In this document: positions 45,338 through 53,585 of the stretch, piece after piece
Layout of the letters: each line of letters starts with the position of its first letter
Numbering within the stretch: position 1 is the first letter of the stretch
Assembly: GCF_001975825.1 (NCBI RefSeq)
Contig: NZ_MTKN01000006.1
Location: 62,001-126,000 of the forward strand
DNA: 64,000 nucleotides
Reading direction: 5' to 3'
DNA from: [Flexibacter] sp. ATCC 35208
GTDB lineage: Bacteria > Bacteroidota > Bacteroidia > Chitinophagales > Chitinophagaceae
Position numbers and translations under genes: made by a program
Notes under the pieces: model-generated
The model's database searches: none
What the model was told of the DNA's origin: nothing
What the model saw: only the letters and a program-made list of their open reading frames with translations

Positions 45338-47230
45338 ATGCCCCGATTGCTAACATTATGCCTGGTAATGCTATTAACCAGTTGCTACCCTAATAGCGTT
45401 AATAACATTTCTAAACAAAGTAACGCTCGATCATTACAACTTTATTTGTTGAGTTTGGGTGGCCTCATGGATAAAAGAGATTTCAAAACATTAAAGACTG
45501 CCTTAGACAGCGTAAGCCCTCATATCTATGCACTCCGCAACGATACAGTATTATTTATGTTGTTAGATTTTAGAATAATACAGCTTGAATTAGCGGGTGA
45601 CTATAAATCTGCAAAGGATTCTATTATGAGAGCCTTAGAATTTGGATACAGAAAGGATACCACCGGCAAGTTTTACATATCGGCAGAAACTCACCTGGGA
45701 GAATGGTACATGAGAGTAGACTCGCTTGCAGCAGCTATACCATATTTGGAAGAAGCGTACTATCTATCAAGGAAAAATGATACCACACAGGCCATAGAAA
45801 TCTGCTATTCACTGGCAACTATATTTGGAAAACTAAAAGATTATCCAGGACTAAAGAAATACCTGGATGCAGGGTGGCAATTAATTCCGGGCTTAAAATA
45901 TGAAAGAGAAAGTTATACAGCACAGTTTGCATGTAATTACGTAGGTTATTACAGTGACATGCATAACCCTGATTCTGCTTATTATTATTACGACCTGGTG
46001 AAAAGGGATACTACTTTTGTAGCGCCTTATTTAAGAGCTGGCCTGGAATGGAATATAACACCTGTGCTTATTGATCAAAAGCAATATGAAAAGGCTGTTA
46101 GAAATCAAATATATGCCCTGGCAATTGTTAATCAGTATGCCCCCCTCAATCCTGTCTTATATAATTCAGTAGGAAAAAATTTACTATTAGCCGGTAAAAA
46201 TGAGCTTGCAATCAAGTATGCTGATTCTGCTTTATCTATTAATACAAACGATAAGCGGTGGGATATTGAGGCTGAAGCATGGCGAATTAAGGGAGAGGGG
46301 TTATCAAATTTAGGTTTATACTCACTTGCCTACCGGGCAATGGATTCTGCAGTAGTAAAGTGGCAGATTCAAACCGATTCTTCCCTTCTAAAGCATATAC
46401 ATGAATTAGAAACCCAATATCAGGTAAAGGAGAAGGATGATAAAATCAAATCCTTAGCTCAACTCAATGCTGCTAATGAGAAAATTAATCACTTAAAAAA
46501 TGTTATTATCAGCGCATTGATAGGTGCATCAATTCTTATTGGAATAATTATATTCATGTGGTTTCGCCGTCGCCAAACCAGGAATTTATTACGGGAAACC
46601 TTATTACGTCAGCAATTATTACGCACCCAGATAGAGCCACATTTCATCATAAATACGTTGAGTGTTTTACAGGCATATATCCTGGATATTCAAACAGATA
46701 AGGCAGTTAGATATTTAAGGGAGCTTTCAAAATTATTACACTTTAGTTTTCAAAATGCCAGGCATCCATTTATCAGCCTTGATGACGAGATGGCTGCTTT
46801 ACAATCTTATTTGGAGCTTCAGGTTATGCAAGGCGAATATAACATTACTTACAAGTTTGATATTGATAGTCAGTTAAATGATCTGGAAGTTTTTATTCCT
46901 CCCATGATTTTGCAACCCTTTGTGGAAAATACATTGTTTCATGGATTTAAAGGTAAATCTGACCGCGGAATAATCGATATTGTTATCAGTAAAAGGGGAG
47001 CGGTATTACATTGCCTCATAAGTGATAATGGCTCAGGTTACAGCCATCATGCGTTAAGTGAAGGATTGATTACAAAAAGTCATGCAACTACGATTATCGC
47101 GGATCGTTTACGGATACTGGCCAAACAAACCGGGCAACCTGCAGGTGTTAATATCGTGAGTAATGATCAAACGACCGGAGGGTCTGGCACTACAGTGGAA
47201 TTAATTATTCCCTACCGTCTAACCCCCTGA
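45338..47230 (+). CDS. TPR sensor histidine kinase (LytS/YpdA-type)
   Basis: A 630-aa protein. A signal/lipoprotein-like start (LVMLLTSCYPNS) is followed by a helical TPR-rich sensor region (to about 370), a coiled coil (LAQLNAANEKINHLKN), one transmembrane helix (about 390-410, VIISALIGASILIGIIIFMWF), and the His_kinase domain with phospho-acceptor His435 in EPHFIINTL. A HATPase domain (FVENTLFHGFKG, SDNGSGY) completes it. TPR modules outside the membrane fit sensing of a protein or peptide. It is paired with the LytTR regulator upstream. Confidence 0.9.
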   Translation: MPRLLTLCLVMLLTSCYPNSVNNISKQSNARSLQLYLLSLGGLMDKRDFKTLKTALDSVSPHIYALRNDTVLFMLLDFRIIQLELAGDYKSAKDSIMRALEFGYRKDTTGKFYISAETHLGEWYMRVDSLAAAIPYLEEAYYLSRKNDTTQAIEICYSLATIFGKLKDYPGLKKYLDAGWQLIPGLKYERESYTAQFACNYVGYYSDMHNPDSAYYYYDLVKRDTTFVAPYLRAGLEWNITPVLIDQKQYEKAVRNQIYALAIVNQYAPLNPVLYNSVGKNLLLAGKNELAIKYADSALSINTNDKRWDIEAEAWRIKGEGLSNLGLYSLAYRAMDSAVVKWQIQTDSSLLKHIHELETQYQVKEKDDKIKSLAQLNAANEKINHLKNVIISALIGASILIGIIIFMWFRRRQTRNLLRETLLRQQLLRTQIEPHFIINTLSVLQAYILDIQTDKAVRYLRELSKLLHFSFQNARHPFISLDDEMAALQSYLELQVMQGEYNITYKFDIDSQLNDLEVFIPPMILQPFVENTLFHGFKGKSDRGIIDIVISKRGAVLHCLISDNGSGYSHHALSEGLITKSHATTIIADRLRILAKQTGQPAGVNIVSNDQTTGGSGTTVELIIPYRLTP

Positions 47231-47280
47231 TGGATAGAAATATTTTTTATAACACATAATATTAAAAACCAGCAAAATGT

Positions 47281-47307
47281 TCAGTTGTCGCAATTGCGCA
47301 CGACTGA
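47281..47307. promoter_or_regulatory. Imperfect 27-bp dyad between kinase and HTH genes
   Basis: TCAGTTGTCGCAA and its partner TTGCGCACGACTGA form a near-palindrome in the short convergent gap after the kinase gene. The half GTCGTGC(A/G)CAA recurs at 20524-20534 close to the candidate oriT. It may be an operator, a transfer-related site or an attachment core; none of these is proven. Confidence 0.4.
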
Positions 47308-47382
47308 CCTTCCATTGCCTGCCAGGATAAAATCCTCCAAAGCCCCATATTTTTATTAAACCTAGAAATATACTGTGGTACG

Positions 47383-47691
47383 TTATTCTATTGAGGGATC
47401 GGTAAAATATCGTTGCACTTCAGAAGCTAATACATGGATGTGACGGCTTTTTTTAATTGTTTTAATCTTATTTTCTTTTATAAGCTTTGAGAACTTAGTT
47501 CTTTTGATTCCTACGGCATCCATAAAGGATTGAGCCGTTATGTAGGCCGCCGCATTTGTGGTCACTTTCCCTGTATGTCCAGGAGTTTTTTCTTTTAACA
47601 ATATTTCGATTCTGGATAACCTGTTAAATATTTCTTCCAGGCTTTCAACCGGTACTAGTACGAGTTGCTGCGTATTGTTTGGGCCAGACAT
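47383..47691 (-). CDS. Excisionase-like helix-turn-helix protein
   Basis: A 102-aa protein. The N-terminal part (SLEEIFNRLSRIEILLKEK) is a helix often found in Bacteroidota ICE HTH proteins. The C-terminal ~60 residues have an excisionase/MerR-type winged helix (AYITAQSFMDAVGIKRTKFSKLIKENKIKTIKKSRHIHVL...VQRYF). Such proteins (Xis-like) help excision and regulate neighbouring genes. It is encoded on the opposite strand to the conjugation genes. Its upstream region holds the 10-bp palindrome CCCATATGGG at 47747-47756, a possible autoregulatory operator. Confidence 0.8.
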   Translation of the reverse strand: MSGPNNTQQLVLVPVESLEEIFNRLSRIEILLKEKTPGHTGKVTTNAAAYITAQSFMDAVGIKRTKFSKLIKENKIKTIKKSRHIHVLASEVQRYFTDPSIE

Positions 47692-47848
47692 GTAACTGTG
47701 TTTAGTTAAATCTCTACACTTTTAATTACTCTATTTACCACCTTTTCCCATATGGGAGTAATAAATGCAACTGAAGATGGTGATGCCTATTTTGACTAAG
47801 TGGGAAATTAAAGTTGGAAATTTTACTCACTAATTATTGCGCAAAGTT

Positions 47849-47958
47849 CGGTTTTGCCTGCGGCATTCACTACGGAGATCGGCAATGAACACAGGGGCTC
47901 TCGCACAAAAGCCCTCTTTAAATGCCGCGTCCTCCTAGTGAATGGCTGTGCAAAACCG
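47849..47958 (+). ncRNA. Candidate structured RNA / leader upstream of the RadC-like gene
   Basis: These 110 bases fold into one long nested stem. The outer CGGTTTTGC (47849-47857) pairs with GCAAAACCG (47950-47958). After an internal loop, CATTCACTA (47864-47872) pairs with TAGTGAATG (47936-47944). Next are GGAG/CTCC, CGGCA/TGCCG (47880-47884 with 47923-47927), and GGGCT/AGCCC (47895-47899 with 47910-47914). The pairings are nested and perfect in most helices, which is unusual for a short non-coding stretch. It lies 46 bp before the radC-like start, so it could be an untranslated leader regulating that gene or an independent small RNA. Confidence 0.6.
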
Positions 47959-48004
47959 GGTAGCTCTCCATAATTAATTTTTTAAAATTTTAAAATTTAA
48001 AGTT

Positions 48005-48475
48005 ATGGAAGAGTTACTGATAGAATCGACAAAATTGAAAGCTGCGGAAGTAGAATTGATTTATAAATCCAAGGTTAAAGTAGCTGATAGATTTGTAATT
48101 GCTACCTCCAAAGATGCTTATAGATTACTAAGTGGTACCTGGAATAAAGATACAATTGAAATGCGGGAAGAATTGAAGGTTGTGTTTCTTAATAGGGCTG
48201 GTCATGTGTTAGGTATTATGACAAACTCAACTGGAGGAATTGATGCAACAACGGTAGAAGTCAGACACATCTTTGCAGCAGCTCTGAAAGCACATGCATG
48301 TAGTATAATTATCAGCCACAATCATCCTTCCGGAGCATTAAAGCCAAGTAGGGCAGACGATAAGATGACGGATGTAATTAAACAGGGTGGCGAGATACTT
48401 AATATTAAGCTCTTGGATCATCTGATTGTGACTACAGAGAGCTATTTTTCTTACGGTGATGAGGGGTTAATATAA
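48005..48475 (+). CDS. RadC-like JAB/MPN domain protein
   Basis: A 156-aa single-domain RadC-type protein lacking the usual N-terminal helix-hairpin-helix part of chromosomal RadC. JAMM-like motif: Glu55/56, His105-x-His107 in SHNHPSG, then Ser115 and Asp118. RadC-like proteins of this short form are common on Bacteroidota mobile elements; activity has not been shown for most. It follows a candidate structured leader (47849-47958) and ends inside its own terminator hairpin, so it forms a private transcription unit. Confidence 0.9.
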   Translation: MEELLIESTKLKAAEVELIYKSKVKVADRFVIATSKDAYRLLSGTWNKDTIEMREELKVVFLNRAGHVLGIMTNSTGGIDATTVEVRHIFAAALKAHACSIIISHNHPSGALKPSRADDKMTDVIKQGGEILNIKLLDHLIVTTESYFSYGDEGLI

Positions 48476-48487
48476 CCCCTTTTTTTG
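48462..48487 (+). terminator. Terminator overlapping the radC stop
   Basis: AGGGGTTA / TAACCCCT (48462-48469 with 48473-48480), loop ATA, then seven or more T. The left arm lies inside the last codons of the radC-like gene, so the 3' end is compact. Confidence 0.85.
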
Positions 48488-48519
48488 TTCGTTATCTTTA
48501 TTGGATTACACAATTAAGC

Positions 48520-49089
48520 GTGCTAACAGATCTACAACAAAGGGGAGTAAAAGATATTCTGATTGCATGCATCGATAACCTGGGTGGTTTTGAAGAAGCC
48601 ATTGGTAGCATTTACCCCAAAACAGAAGTGCAGAGTTGTATCGTTCACCAGGTACGTAATACGATCAAATATGTGGGCAGCAAAGACTGCAAGGAGGTTA
48701 TTGCAGATGTGAAATTGGTCTATCAGGCGGTGAATAAGGAGTTCGCTGAAGAGCAGCTAAATGCACTTGAAGAGAAGTGGGGTAAAAAGTATCCGATGGT
48801 AATAAAATCGTGGCGAAACAACTGGCATAAGCTAAGCACTTTCTTTAAGTATGCAGCCGATATACGCAGGATAATTTACACAACCAATACGATAGAGGGT
48901 TTTCACCGGCAGCTCAGAAAAGTAACCAAAACAAAGGGTGCCTTTACAAGCGATATGGCGCTACTGAAATTAGTGTATCTGGCCTGCGAACGTATAGCCG
49001 AAAAATGGACAAGGCCTTTACCAAACTGGGGCCTTGCCATACAACAATTAAGTATTATGTTCGAGGGGAGGATGCCGGCGGGTTTTTAA
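48520..49089 (+). pseudogene. IS256-family transposase, N-terminally truncated
   Basis: 189 residues corresponding to the C-terminal half of a ~400-aa mutator transposase. It contains the second catalytic Asp (LIACIDNLGG), the CxxH segment (SCIVHQVRNT) and the catalytic Glu region (YTTNTIEGFHRQLRKVT), but the first Asp is gone, so it should be inactive. The in-frame text before the GTG at 48520 (TQLS) still matches the family, showing that the cut is just upstream. Confidence 0.88.
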
Positions 49090-49097
49090 AAAATTTC

Positions 49098-49137
49098 CCC
49101 CATGCTCTCCCGGCCCATGGGCCGGGAGAGCATGGGG
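49098..49137. repeat. Perfect 40-bp palindrome
   Basis: Two 20-bp arms meet with no loop; the arm is CCCCATGCTCTCCCGGCCCA and the centre is CCCAT|GGG. It lies between the truncated transposase stop and the IS end. As RNA it would be an exceptionally strong hairpin; as DNA it is a possible cruciform. Internal GGCCCATGGGCC is GC-rich, unlike the surroundings. Confidence 0.95.
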
Positions 49138-49177
49138 AATGAATACCTTGACACAGTTTACTTTACACTCCCAAATT

Positions 49178-49366
49178 TTATAAATTACTACCCTCGTTTT
49201 TAAGGAATTCTGCCTGCTTAAACCCAATGTCCTCTGGTTTTTGATTAATAATCGCAATAGACATCCCTGGTTGGGGTGGGAGCAGGGAAGCCGGAAGCAA
49301 ATGAGCTACTGGTTTATCACTCGTAATTACAATTGTCTGAGATGAATTTGTTGTCTCCTTTTTCAT
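49178..49366 (-). CDS. Small unknown protein beside the IS end
   Basis: A 62-aa protein starting at ATG 49366 with a hydrophilic start (MKKETTNSSQTIVIT), a Pro/Leu-rich middle (LLPASLLPPQPGMSIAIIN) and a charged end. Its stop lies only a few bases from the IS256 right end, so the IS could have truncated a longer gene. No family recognised. Confidence 0.4.
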   Translation of the reverse strand: MKKETTNSSQTIVITSDKPVAHLLPASLLPPQPGMSIAIINQKPEDIGFKQAEFLKNEGSNL

Positions 49367-49478
49367 AATTATAACTTTTGATTTAAAATTACCAAATATT
49401 TGTCTGTTATAAATAGGGGAAAAATCCTGTTTATTTATTTCAGAATTTCATGGTTATATAATTTGAAACTTGACCCAA

Positions 49479-49793
49479 TCAATAATGTTTCATGTTGCCT
49501 GAATAGTTTTTAGCTACTAAATATTTACCGATACAGTCGCACCCAACAGAATCCTCTTCAATTATAATTCCGATAATGGCCTTAATTGCCATATGCCAAA
49601 CTTTTTCTTTGAAGTTTAATTCCTCTGCGCCCTCCAGAATATTTTCCAGGTTGATTTCGTGATAAGCATTTGTGCATGCATCATTGTAATGTTTCCTTAT
49701 TTTTTTCAGTACAGGTTTATTTGTGCCATAGCAAATGTATAACTGTGGGTTGTTGAATCGTCTCCATTTGTATTTCACTGCCCGCTTCCACAC
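49479..49793 (-). CDS. Small unknown protein, possible partner of the 49831 gene
   Basis: A 104-aa protein starting with GTG at 49793. It is charged and helical with a hydrophobic stretch (WHMAIKAIIGIIIEEDSVGCDCIG). It lies 37 bp downstream of the 275-aa gene on the same strand, so the two are probably co-transcribed. A small downstream partner of a possible nuclease might be an immunity or antitoxin protein; that is inference from order. Confidence 0.5.
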   Translation of the reverse strand: MWKRAVKYKWRRFNNPQLYICYGTNKPVLKKIRKHYNDACTNAYHEINLENILEGAEELNFKEKVWHMAIKAIIGIIIEEDSVGCDCIGKYLVAKNYSGNMKHY

Positions 49794-49830
49794 CGCAAAT
49801 CTGGCAACTTCCTTATAAGTTCTTATTAAA

Positions 49831-50658
49831 TCAAGGGATCATCTCCCAGGTAGGCTTATCTTTTTCGGTATTGGCTATCAGTTGTTCTATTTCTTTCAGC
49901 GCTGCGTGTTGATACGCATCCCACAACTGCGATGGTGTTGGGATCTCCCCTTCGTAAGGAAAAGGCCCCCTTTCAGTTTTTAAATCCTTTTTGCCAACTC
50001 TGTGAATGGTAAGCTGTAAAAATTCCAGTCTTTTATCGAAATCGTAGGTAATAGTGACTGTATACCTTAATTGCCGGTTAGGGCCATAATAAGGAATCGT
50101 CACTGTAGCAATATTTTTGGGCAGCTGTCCTTTCATATGAATTTTTCCCCTTTCAAAATGAAACCCGGAAGGTTTTCGGGAGGTATGCTTTGCATTTGTG
50201 GGGTAAAGAGTGTGGACGATTTTTGTATCCTTGTATAGCACCATTTTAAATTTACGCCCTTCGGCAGCCGCTACAGCAGGGACGCCTACATAGAGGTCAA
50301 ACAGGTCAGGTGATTTGTTATCGGCCAAGTTATGGAATGACTCGCAATACATGGCATCGGCAATTTCAGTATAGTCCATTATCGGGATGGCTTTCGGCGA
50401 AAATTTACTTGGAGTGTTTAACTTGCCCTCTTCATTCCAGTATGTTTTATCACTATAGAAGCAATGCCTTGATTTGATATGCATAAAACCCGTATCATCA
50501 TTGCCCTGGAAGATAATGACGCCAGTGTTGAAGCCCATTTTAAGAATCGTACTGGTCTCCAACCCCAAATTCATTACCCCAGGAATGCGTAATTCAGCAT
50601 TGTCATTGGCCTGTGCGACGATCTGGTTAATCTGTGCTTTTGTTAACAACTGCTCCAT
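49831..50658 (-). CDS. Unknown protein, possible BECR-type nuclease
   Basis: A 275-aa soluble protein starting at ATG 50658. The segment GFMHIKSRHCFYSDKTYW (near residues 57-75) has the 'HI..RH' feature of the Barnase-EndoU-ColicinE5/D-RelE superfamily seen in phage and polymorphic toxin nucleases. The C-terminal half has several strands (KIHMKGQLPKNIATVTIPYY, RYTVTITYDFDKRLEFLQL). This is pattern recognition only. No secretion signal or export domain is present, so it would act inside the cell, if it is a toxin at all. Confidence 0.55.
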   Translation of the reverse strand: MEQLLTKAQINQIVAQANDNAELRIPGVMNLGLETSTILKMGFNTGVIIFQGNDDTGFMHIKSRHCFYSDKTYWNEEGKLNTPSKFSPKAIPIMDYTEIADAMYCESFHNLADNKSPDLFDLYVGVPAVAAAEGRKFKMVLYKDTKIVHTLYPTNAKHTSRKPSGFHFERGKIHMKGQLPKNIATVTIPYYGPNRQLRYTVTITYDFDKRLEFLQLTIHRVGKKDLKTERGPFPYEGEIPTPSQLWDAYQHAALKEIEQLIANTEKDKPTWEMIP

Positions 50659-50940
50659 AAAGACAATTTATACAAAGTAGAGAACAATGTGCGTAGCCTT
50701 AGTGCGCAGAACTGATAATTTAGTTATTATAAATGATATTTTGCCAGCTACTTCGTATTTCTAACAGCAATTTTTAATCCAACATGCCGTGAAAGAAATT
50801 CCCTACTTTCTGAACAGGGCCTCCGAATGCCTTTTATACAATTTGTGACTATTTCGTAACTTCAAAGATTAAACTTGTGTGAGTGCATTGTGGTAAGGGT
50901 TAAAGGTAGACTTAACTAAATACCCAAAAATCTAACGGGC

Positions 50941-52098
50941 TTGAAATTATTACTAACGACGCCGGACGCTTTGCTTGATAAAAAAACAGGTAAGTTCTTC
51001 CCTGGTCTTTTAGAGGTGTTAAACGAATTCAATAACGACCCGGACAATGGCATCGTTGTCGTATCGGGAAACAACATTTCTGCCGAAATTCCGAAGCGCT
51101 TTAATCCTATTACCATAAAACGGAAACTTAGGGGAAGCCCGGAGCTCATTGAATTGTTAAAAGACCAACTGAACATAGATCCCAGAGACATTATTGTACT
51201 GGGATGTAAAGAAAAAGACGTCCACCAGGCTGCTAACTCCAAACTAATCCTGCTCAGGGCCAGCTACGCAAGGGCTAATAATCCCGCTGAAAGTATATAT
51301 GTCAAAAAGTATGGCATACCCATTAAAAACGCAACAGTATTAGGCCGGTTCCTGCATACGTTTGTAGATTTTCAGGGTGACTGGTACTACGAGCTGCGGG
51401 TGAGTCCCCAGACAACAATTTATGCCCTGACAGATGCTAACACCAAAAATAAGGTAGTAAGCGAAGAAATCTTGAACAATCGATTTAAACGCTGCCTAAA
51501 GGAAGGAGAAGCTACTTATAGGTTGGCATTTATGACTTATTTTCTCGTGAGCACATATGGTATGATGAAAGAATTTACACAGGTACATTACTGGGGTACC
51601 TATCCCAGCTCAGGAACCAATGAAAATGCCGATTTAAACTATTTTAAGGATAAAGCCCGCCAGTCTTATAAAGGAACCTCCAATGAACCTATTTTCATAC
51701 GGCACAAGACTGCTGCGAAAAGACATTTTAAGACCGGCCAGGCACGAATTACTGCCGGATGTGATGAGCAACTGGATACTATCAGCATTAATCCCTATTA
51801 CAAAAATAAGCTGAAAGGAAGGACTGTTTGTATATTGGACGATTTTACCACCTATGGTACCAGTTGTGAAACAGCCCGTATACTGCTGGAAAATGCCGGT
51901 GTTGCCCGGCTGATCTTTATTACGATGGGGAGGTTTGGCAGGGACTATTATAAATATCACTATACGATAAAAGGTGATCCTTTCGGTAAATTTAGTTATG
52001 TAGGGGGCGCCGCTCCGCAACATATGGTAGGCAGGTTTAATGCCAAAGGAAACTTCGAATTTATAAAGACATTAGAGCAATTGATGCATGAGAGATAA
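50941..52098 (+). CDS. HAD-like + phosphoribosyltransferase protein (ShosT-like)
   Basis: A 385-aa protein starting with TTG 50941; no earlier in-frame start fits. Residues 1-130 look like a HAD hydrolase fold but with a changed motif I: where family members have DxDGT, this has TTPDAL, so the catalytic Asp is missing. Motif II-like VVVSGN is kept. From about 190 a type I phosphoribosyltransferase domain follows, with the PRPP-binding motif CILDDFTTYGTS (Asp300, Asp301). The downstream DprA gene overlaps the stop by 11 bp. HAD-PRTase plus DprA is the composition reported for the ShosTA toxin-antitoxin/anti-phage pair, in which ShosT is the PRTase toxin. Confidence 0.75.
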   Translation: MKLLLTTPDALLDKKTGKFFPGLLEVLNEFNNDPDNGIVVVSGNNISAEIPKRFNPITIKRKLRGSPELIELLKDQLNIDPRDIIVLGCKEKDVHQAANSKLILLRASYARANNPAESIYVKKYGIPIKNATVLGRFLHTFVDFQGDWYYELRVSPQTTIYALTDANTKNKVVSEEILNNRFKRCLKEGEATYRLAFMTYFLVSTYGMMKEFTQVHYWGTYPSSGTNENADLNYFKDKARQSYKGTSNEPIFIRHKTAAKRHFKTGQARITAGCDEQLDTISINPYYKNKLKGRTVCILDDFTTYGTSCETARILLENAGVARLIFITMGRFGRDYYKYHYTIKGDPFGKFSYVGGAAPQHMVGRFNAKGNFEFIKTLEQLMHER

Positions 52099-53314
52099 AG
52101 TACTGGACATATTGTTTTTGACGTATTTGACCGGCTATGTCATTGAGGACATATTTGAAGGCCTGCAGTATGACGATCCCGATAGCTTCGTTGAAGATTA
52201 TATGCGTCGTCGTCAGGATAGTGGCCGGTCTGTTCCCAAGGTCAACTTACAGGAGTTGTGGCAGAGGACCAGGGAGTGCTATGAAGAGATGAAGTTTCGG
52301 AATATCAGCTTTATTCCTTACGGCGGCAGCAACTATCCGGCGTCGATCACCACAATTCAGCCGGCTCCGCCGCTGTTATTTTTAAGGGGATGGTTAAAAA
52401 CAGACAAGAACGTTGCCATCATCGGAACTCGCCAGGTGACTGCCCATGCGCCTAAGGCAGTAGAACATGCGGTACATGTTTTCGGTGAGCAGGGCTATGG
52501 TATTGTTTCCGGGCTGGCCTACGGTATCGATTCGCTGGCACATGAAACGGCACTAAAAAATGATATATATACACTGGCAATATTGCCCAATAGCCTTGAT
52601 TATATTTACCCCAAAGATCATTTGCCGCTCGCCAACAAGATACTGGATGCTGGTGGTGGCTTACTTTCAGAGTTAGCTATAGGCATCAATCTTGGTAAAA
52701 GAGGATTTGTCCAGCGAAACCGCTTACAGTCCGCTATCAGTGATTTTGTAATGCCAGTTGAAATGGGGCTCCATTCCGGAACAATGCACACTGTCAATTT
52801 TTGTAAACGGCAGCATAAACAATTACTGGTTGTAAGGCCACAGAACGATACGATTGGCCTGGTAGCATACGAAGGGATAAGAACGCTAATCGGAGATCAG
52901 TACCCTTATCTAACAGTATTGGAAAGTAATTACAGCTTTAATGATATTTGCCCGCCTTTGTCTGCAATGCCGGTTAATGAAATGTTTTCCAAAACCCGAC
53001 CAGACCTGAAAAAGCATGGTGATGACCCGAAGGAGAATCCCTTAATGGATCAATTCACTACCGAATTACAACTGCTGGCAGACAAAATGTTGAAAGAATT
53101 CAAAGTTCAATTGCCACACGTCCGTACCGACACGCAGCTGCGGCAAAAACGTGTAGCAACGTTAAAGCTGGCATTGCAGCAGTTTCAAAAGCTGACCTTT
53201 CGCTTTTTAGAAAAATACCCGTCATTGCCAAGAAAGGATTTAGAAAAATGTGTGAGTGCTGTTCAGAAGGAAACCAAAGCAACCATTTTTTCTGCCGAAG
53301 CTGGACAGGCCTGA
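52088..53314 (+). CDS. DprA/Smf-family protein (ShosA-like)
   Basis: A 408-aa protein with an N-terminal helical part (to about 95) and the Rossmann-like DprA/SLOG domain: IIGTRQVT (111-118), SGLAYGIDSLAHETAL (141-156), YPKDHLPLANKI, LSELAIG, and VQRNRLQSAIS with VEMGLHSGTMHT. A C-terminal region of about 100 residues (FTTELQLLADKMLKEFK...) is not part of classic DprA. The start overlaps the preceding HAD-PRTase stop, so the two are translated together. Chromosomal DprA loads RecA in transformation. Here the pairing with a PRTase points to a toxin/antitoxin or defence role, where the DprA member is the reported antitoxin. Confidence 0.85.
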   Translation: MRDKVLDILFLTYLTGYVIEDIFEGLQYDDPDSFVEDYMRRRQDSGRSVPKVNLQELWQRTRECYEEMKFRNISFIPYGGSNYPASITTIQPAPPLLFLRGWLKTDKNVAIIGTRQVTAHAPKAVEHAVHVFGEQGYGIVSGLAYGIDSLAHETALKNDIYTLAILPNSLDYIYPKDHLPLANKILDAGGGLLSELAIGINLGKRGFVQRNRLQSAISDFVMPVEMGLHSGTMHTVNFCKRQHKQLLVVRPQNDTIGLVAYEGIRTLIGDQYPYLTVLESNYSFNDICPPLSAMPVNEMFSKTRPDLKKHGDDPKENPLMDQFTTELQLLADKMLKEFKVQLPHVRTDTQLRQKRVATLKLALQQFQKLTFRFLEKYPSLPRKDLEKCVSAVQKETKATIFSAEAGQA

Positions 53315-53368
53315 ACATAGCGCGCTACATACACCTCTTATTATTTCTTCTCTTCAATATCCCCGAGT

Positions 53369-53398
53369 GAAAAAATACAAACTAGTTGGTATTTTTTC
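53369..53398. repeat. 30-bp near-perfect palindrome
   Basis: GAAAAAATAC (53369-53378) and GTATTTTTTC (53389-53398) flank A-AACTAGTT-G; the core octamer is itself palindromic, and only the A53379/G53388 pair is mismatched. It stands 55 bp after the DprA stop and ends 16 bp before a promoter-like TATATTTG (53415-53422). It could terminate the upstream transcript (T-tract on both strands) or be an operator overlapping the -33 region of the next unit. Confidence 0.75.
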
Positions 53399-53414
53399 GA
53401 CTATTTATTGTCGT

Positions 53415-53422
53415 TATATTTG
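53415..53422 (+). promoter_or_regulatory. Bacteroidota-type -7 element
   Basis: TATATTTG matches the consensus TAnnTTTG exactly. The -33 region falls in the T-run that forms the right arm of the preceding palindrome. The nearest downstream gene (53662) is 240 bp away, with a hairpin between them, so it may serve a leader RNA. Confidence 0.45.
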
Positions 53423-53543
53423 CTCCATAGTCCTTCGTATTATTTGAGATTCACCCCCGATGTTCGTGAAGTTGACAAAATTAGTATGCTCAATTGGATA
53501 GATACCATATATACCGGGCCTGAAAATATTTAGGACGACCGTG

Positions 53544-53585
53544 AAAACACCATTTTTGCCTGGTTATGCAATTCAGGTGTTTTTC
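53544..53585 (+). terminator. Hairpin with T-tract between the DprA unit and the lipoprotein gene
   Basis: AAAACACC (53544-53551) pairs with GGTGTTTT (53576-53583) across a 24-nt loop; TTCTTATT follows. It looks like a terminator or attenuator. The surrounding gap 53315-53661 contains no gene, only this hairpin, the 30-bp palindrome at 53369 and the -7 element at 53415. Confidence 0.5.

Larger units (their letters stand above)
48508..49172 (+). mobile_element. Truncated IS256-family insertion sequence
   Basis: The right part of an IS256-type element: the 3' portion of a mutator-family transposase gene, a 40-bp palindrome, and a right terminal inverted-repeat-like end (CCTTGACACAGTTTACTTTA... 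to CACTCCC) near 49149-49174. The left half is missing; the break lies about 48508, a few bases past the radC terminator. It marks the junction between the conjugation region and the accessory island. Confidence 0.8.

Noticed and set aside
48520-49089. Functional IS256 transposase
   Set aside because: The N-terminal half with the first catalytic Asp is missing, and only the right terminal repeat can be seen.
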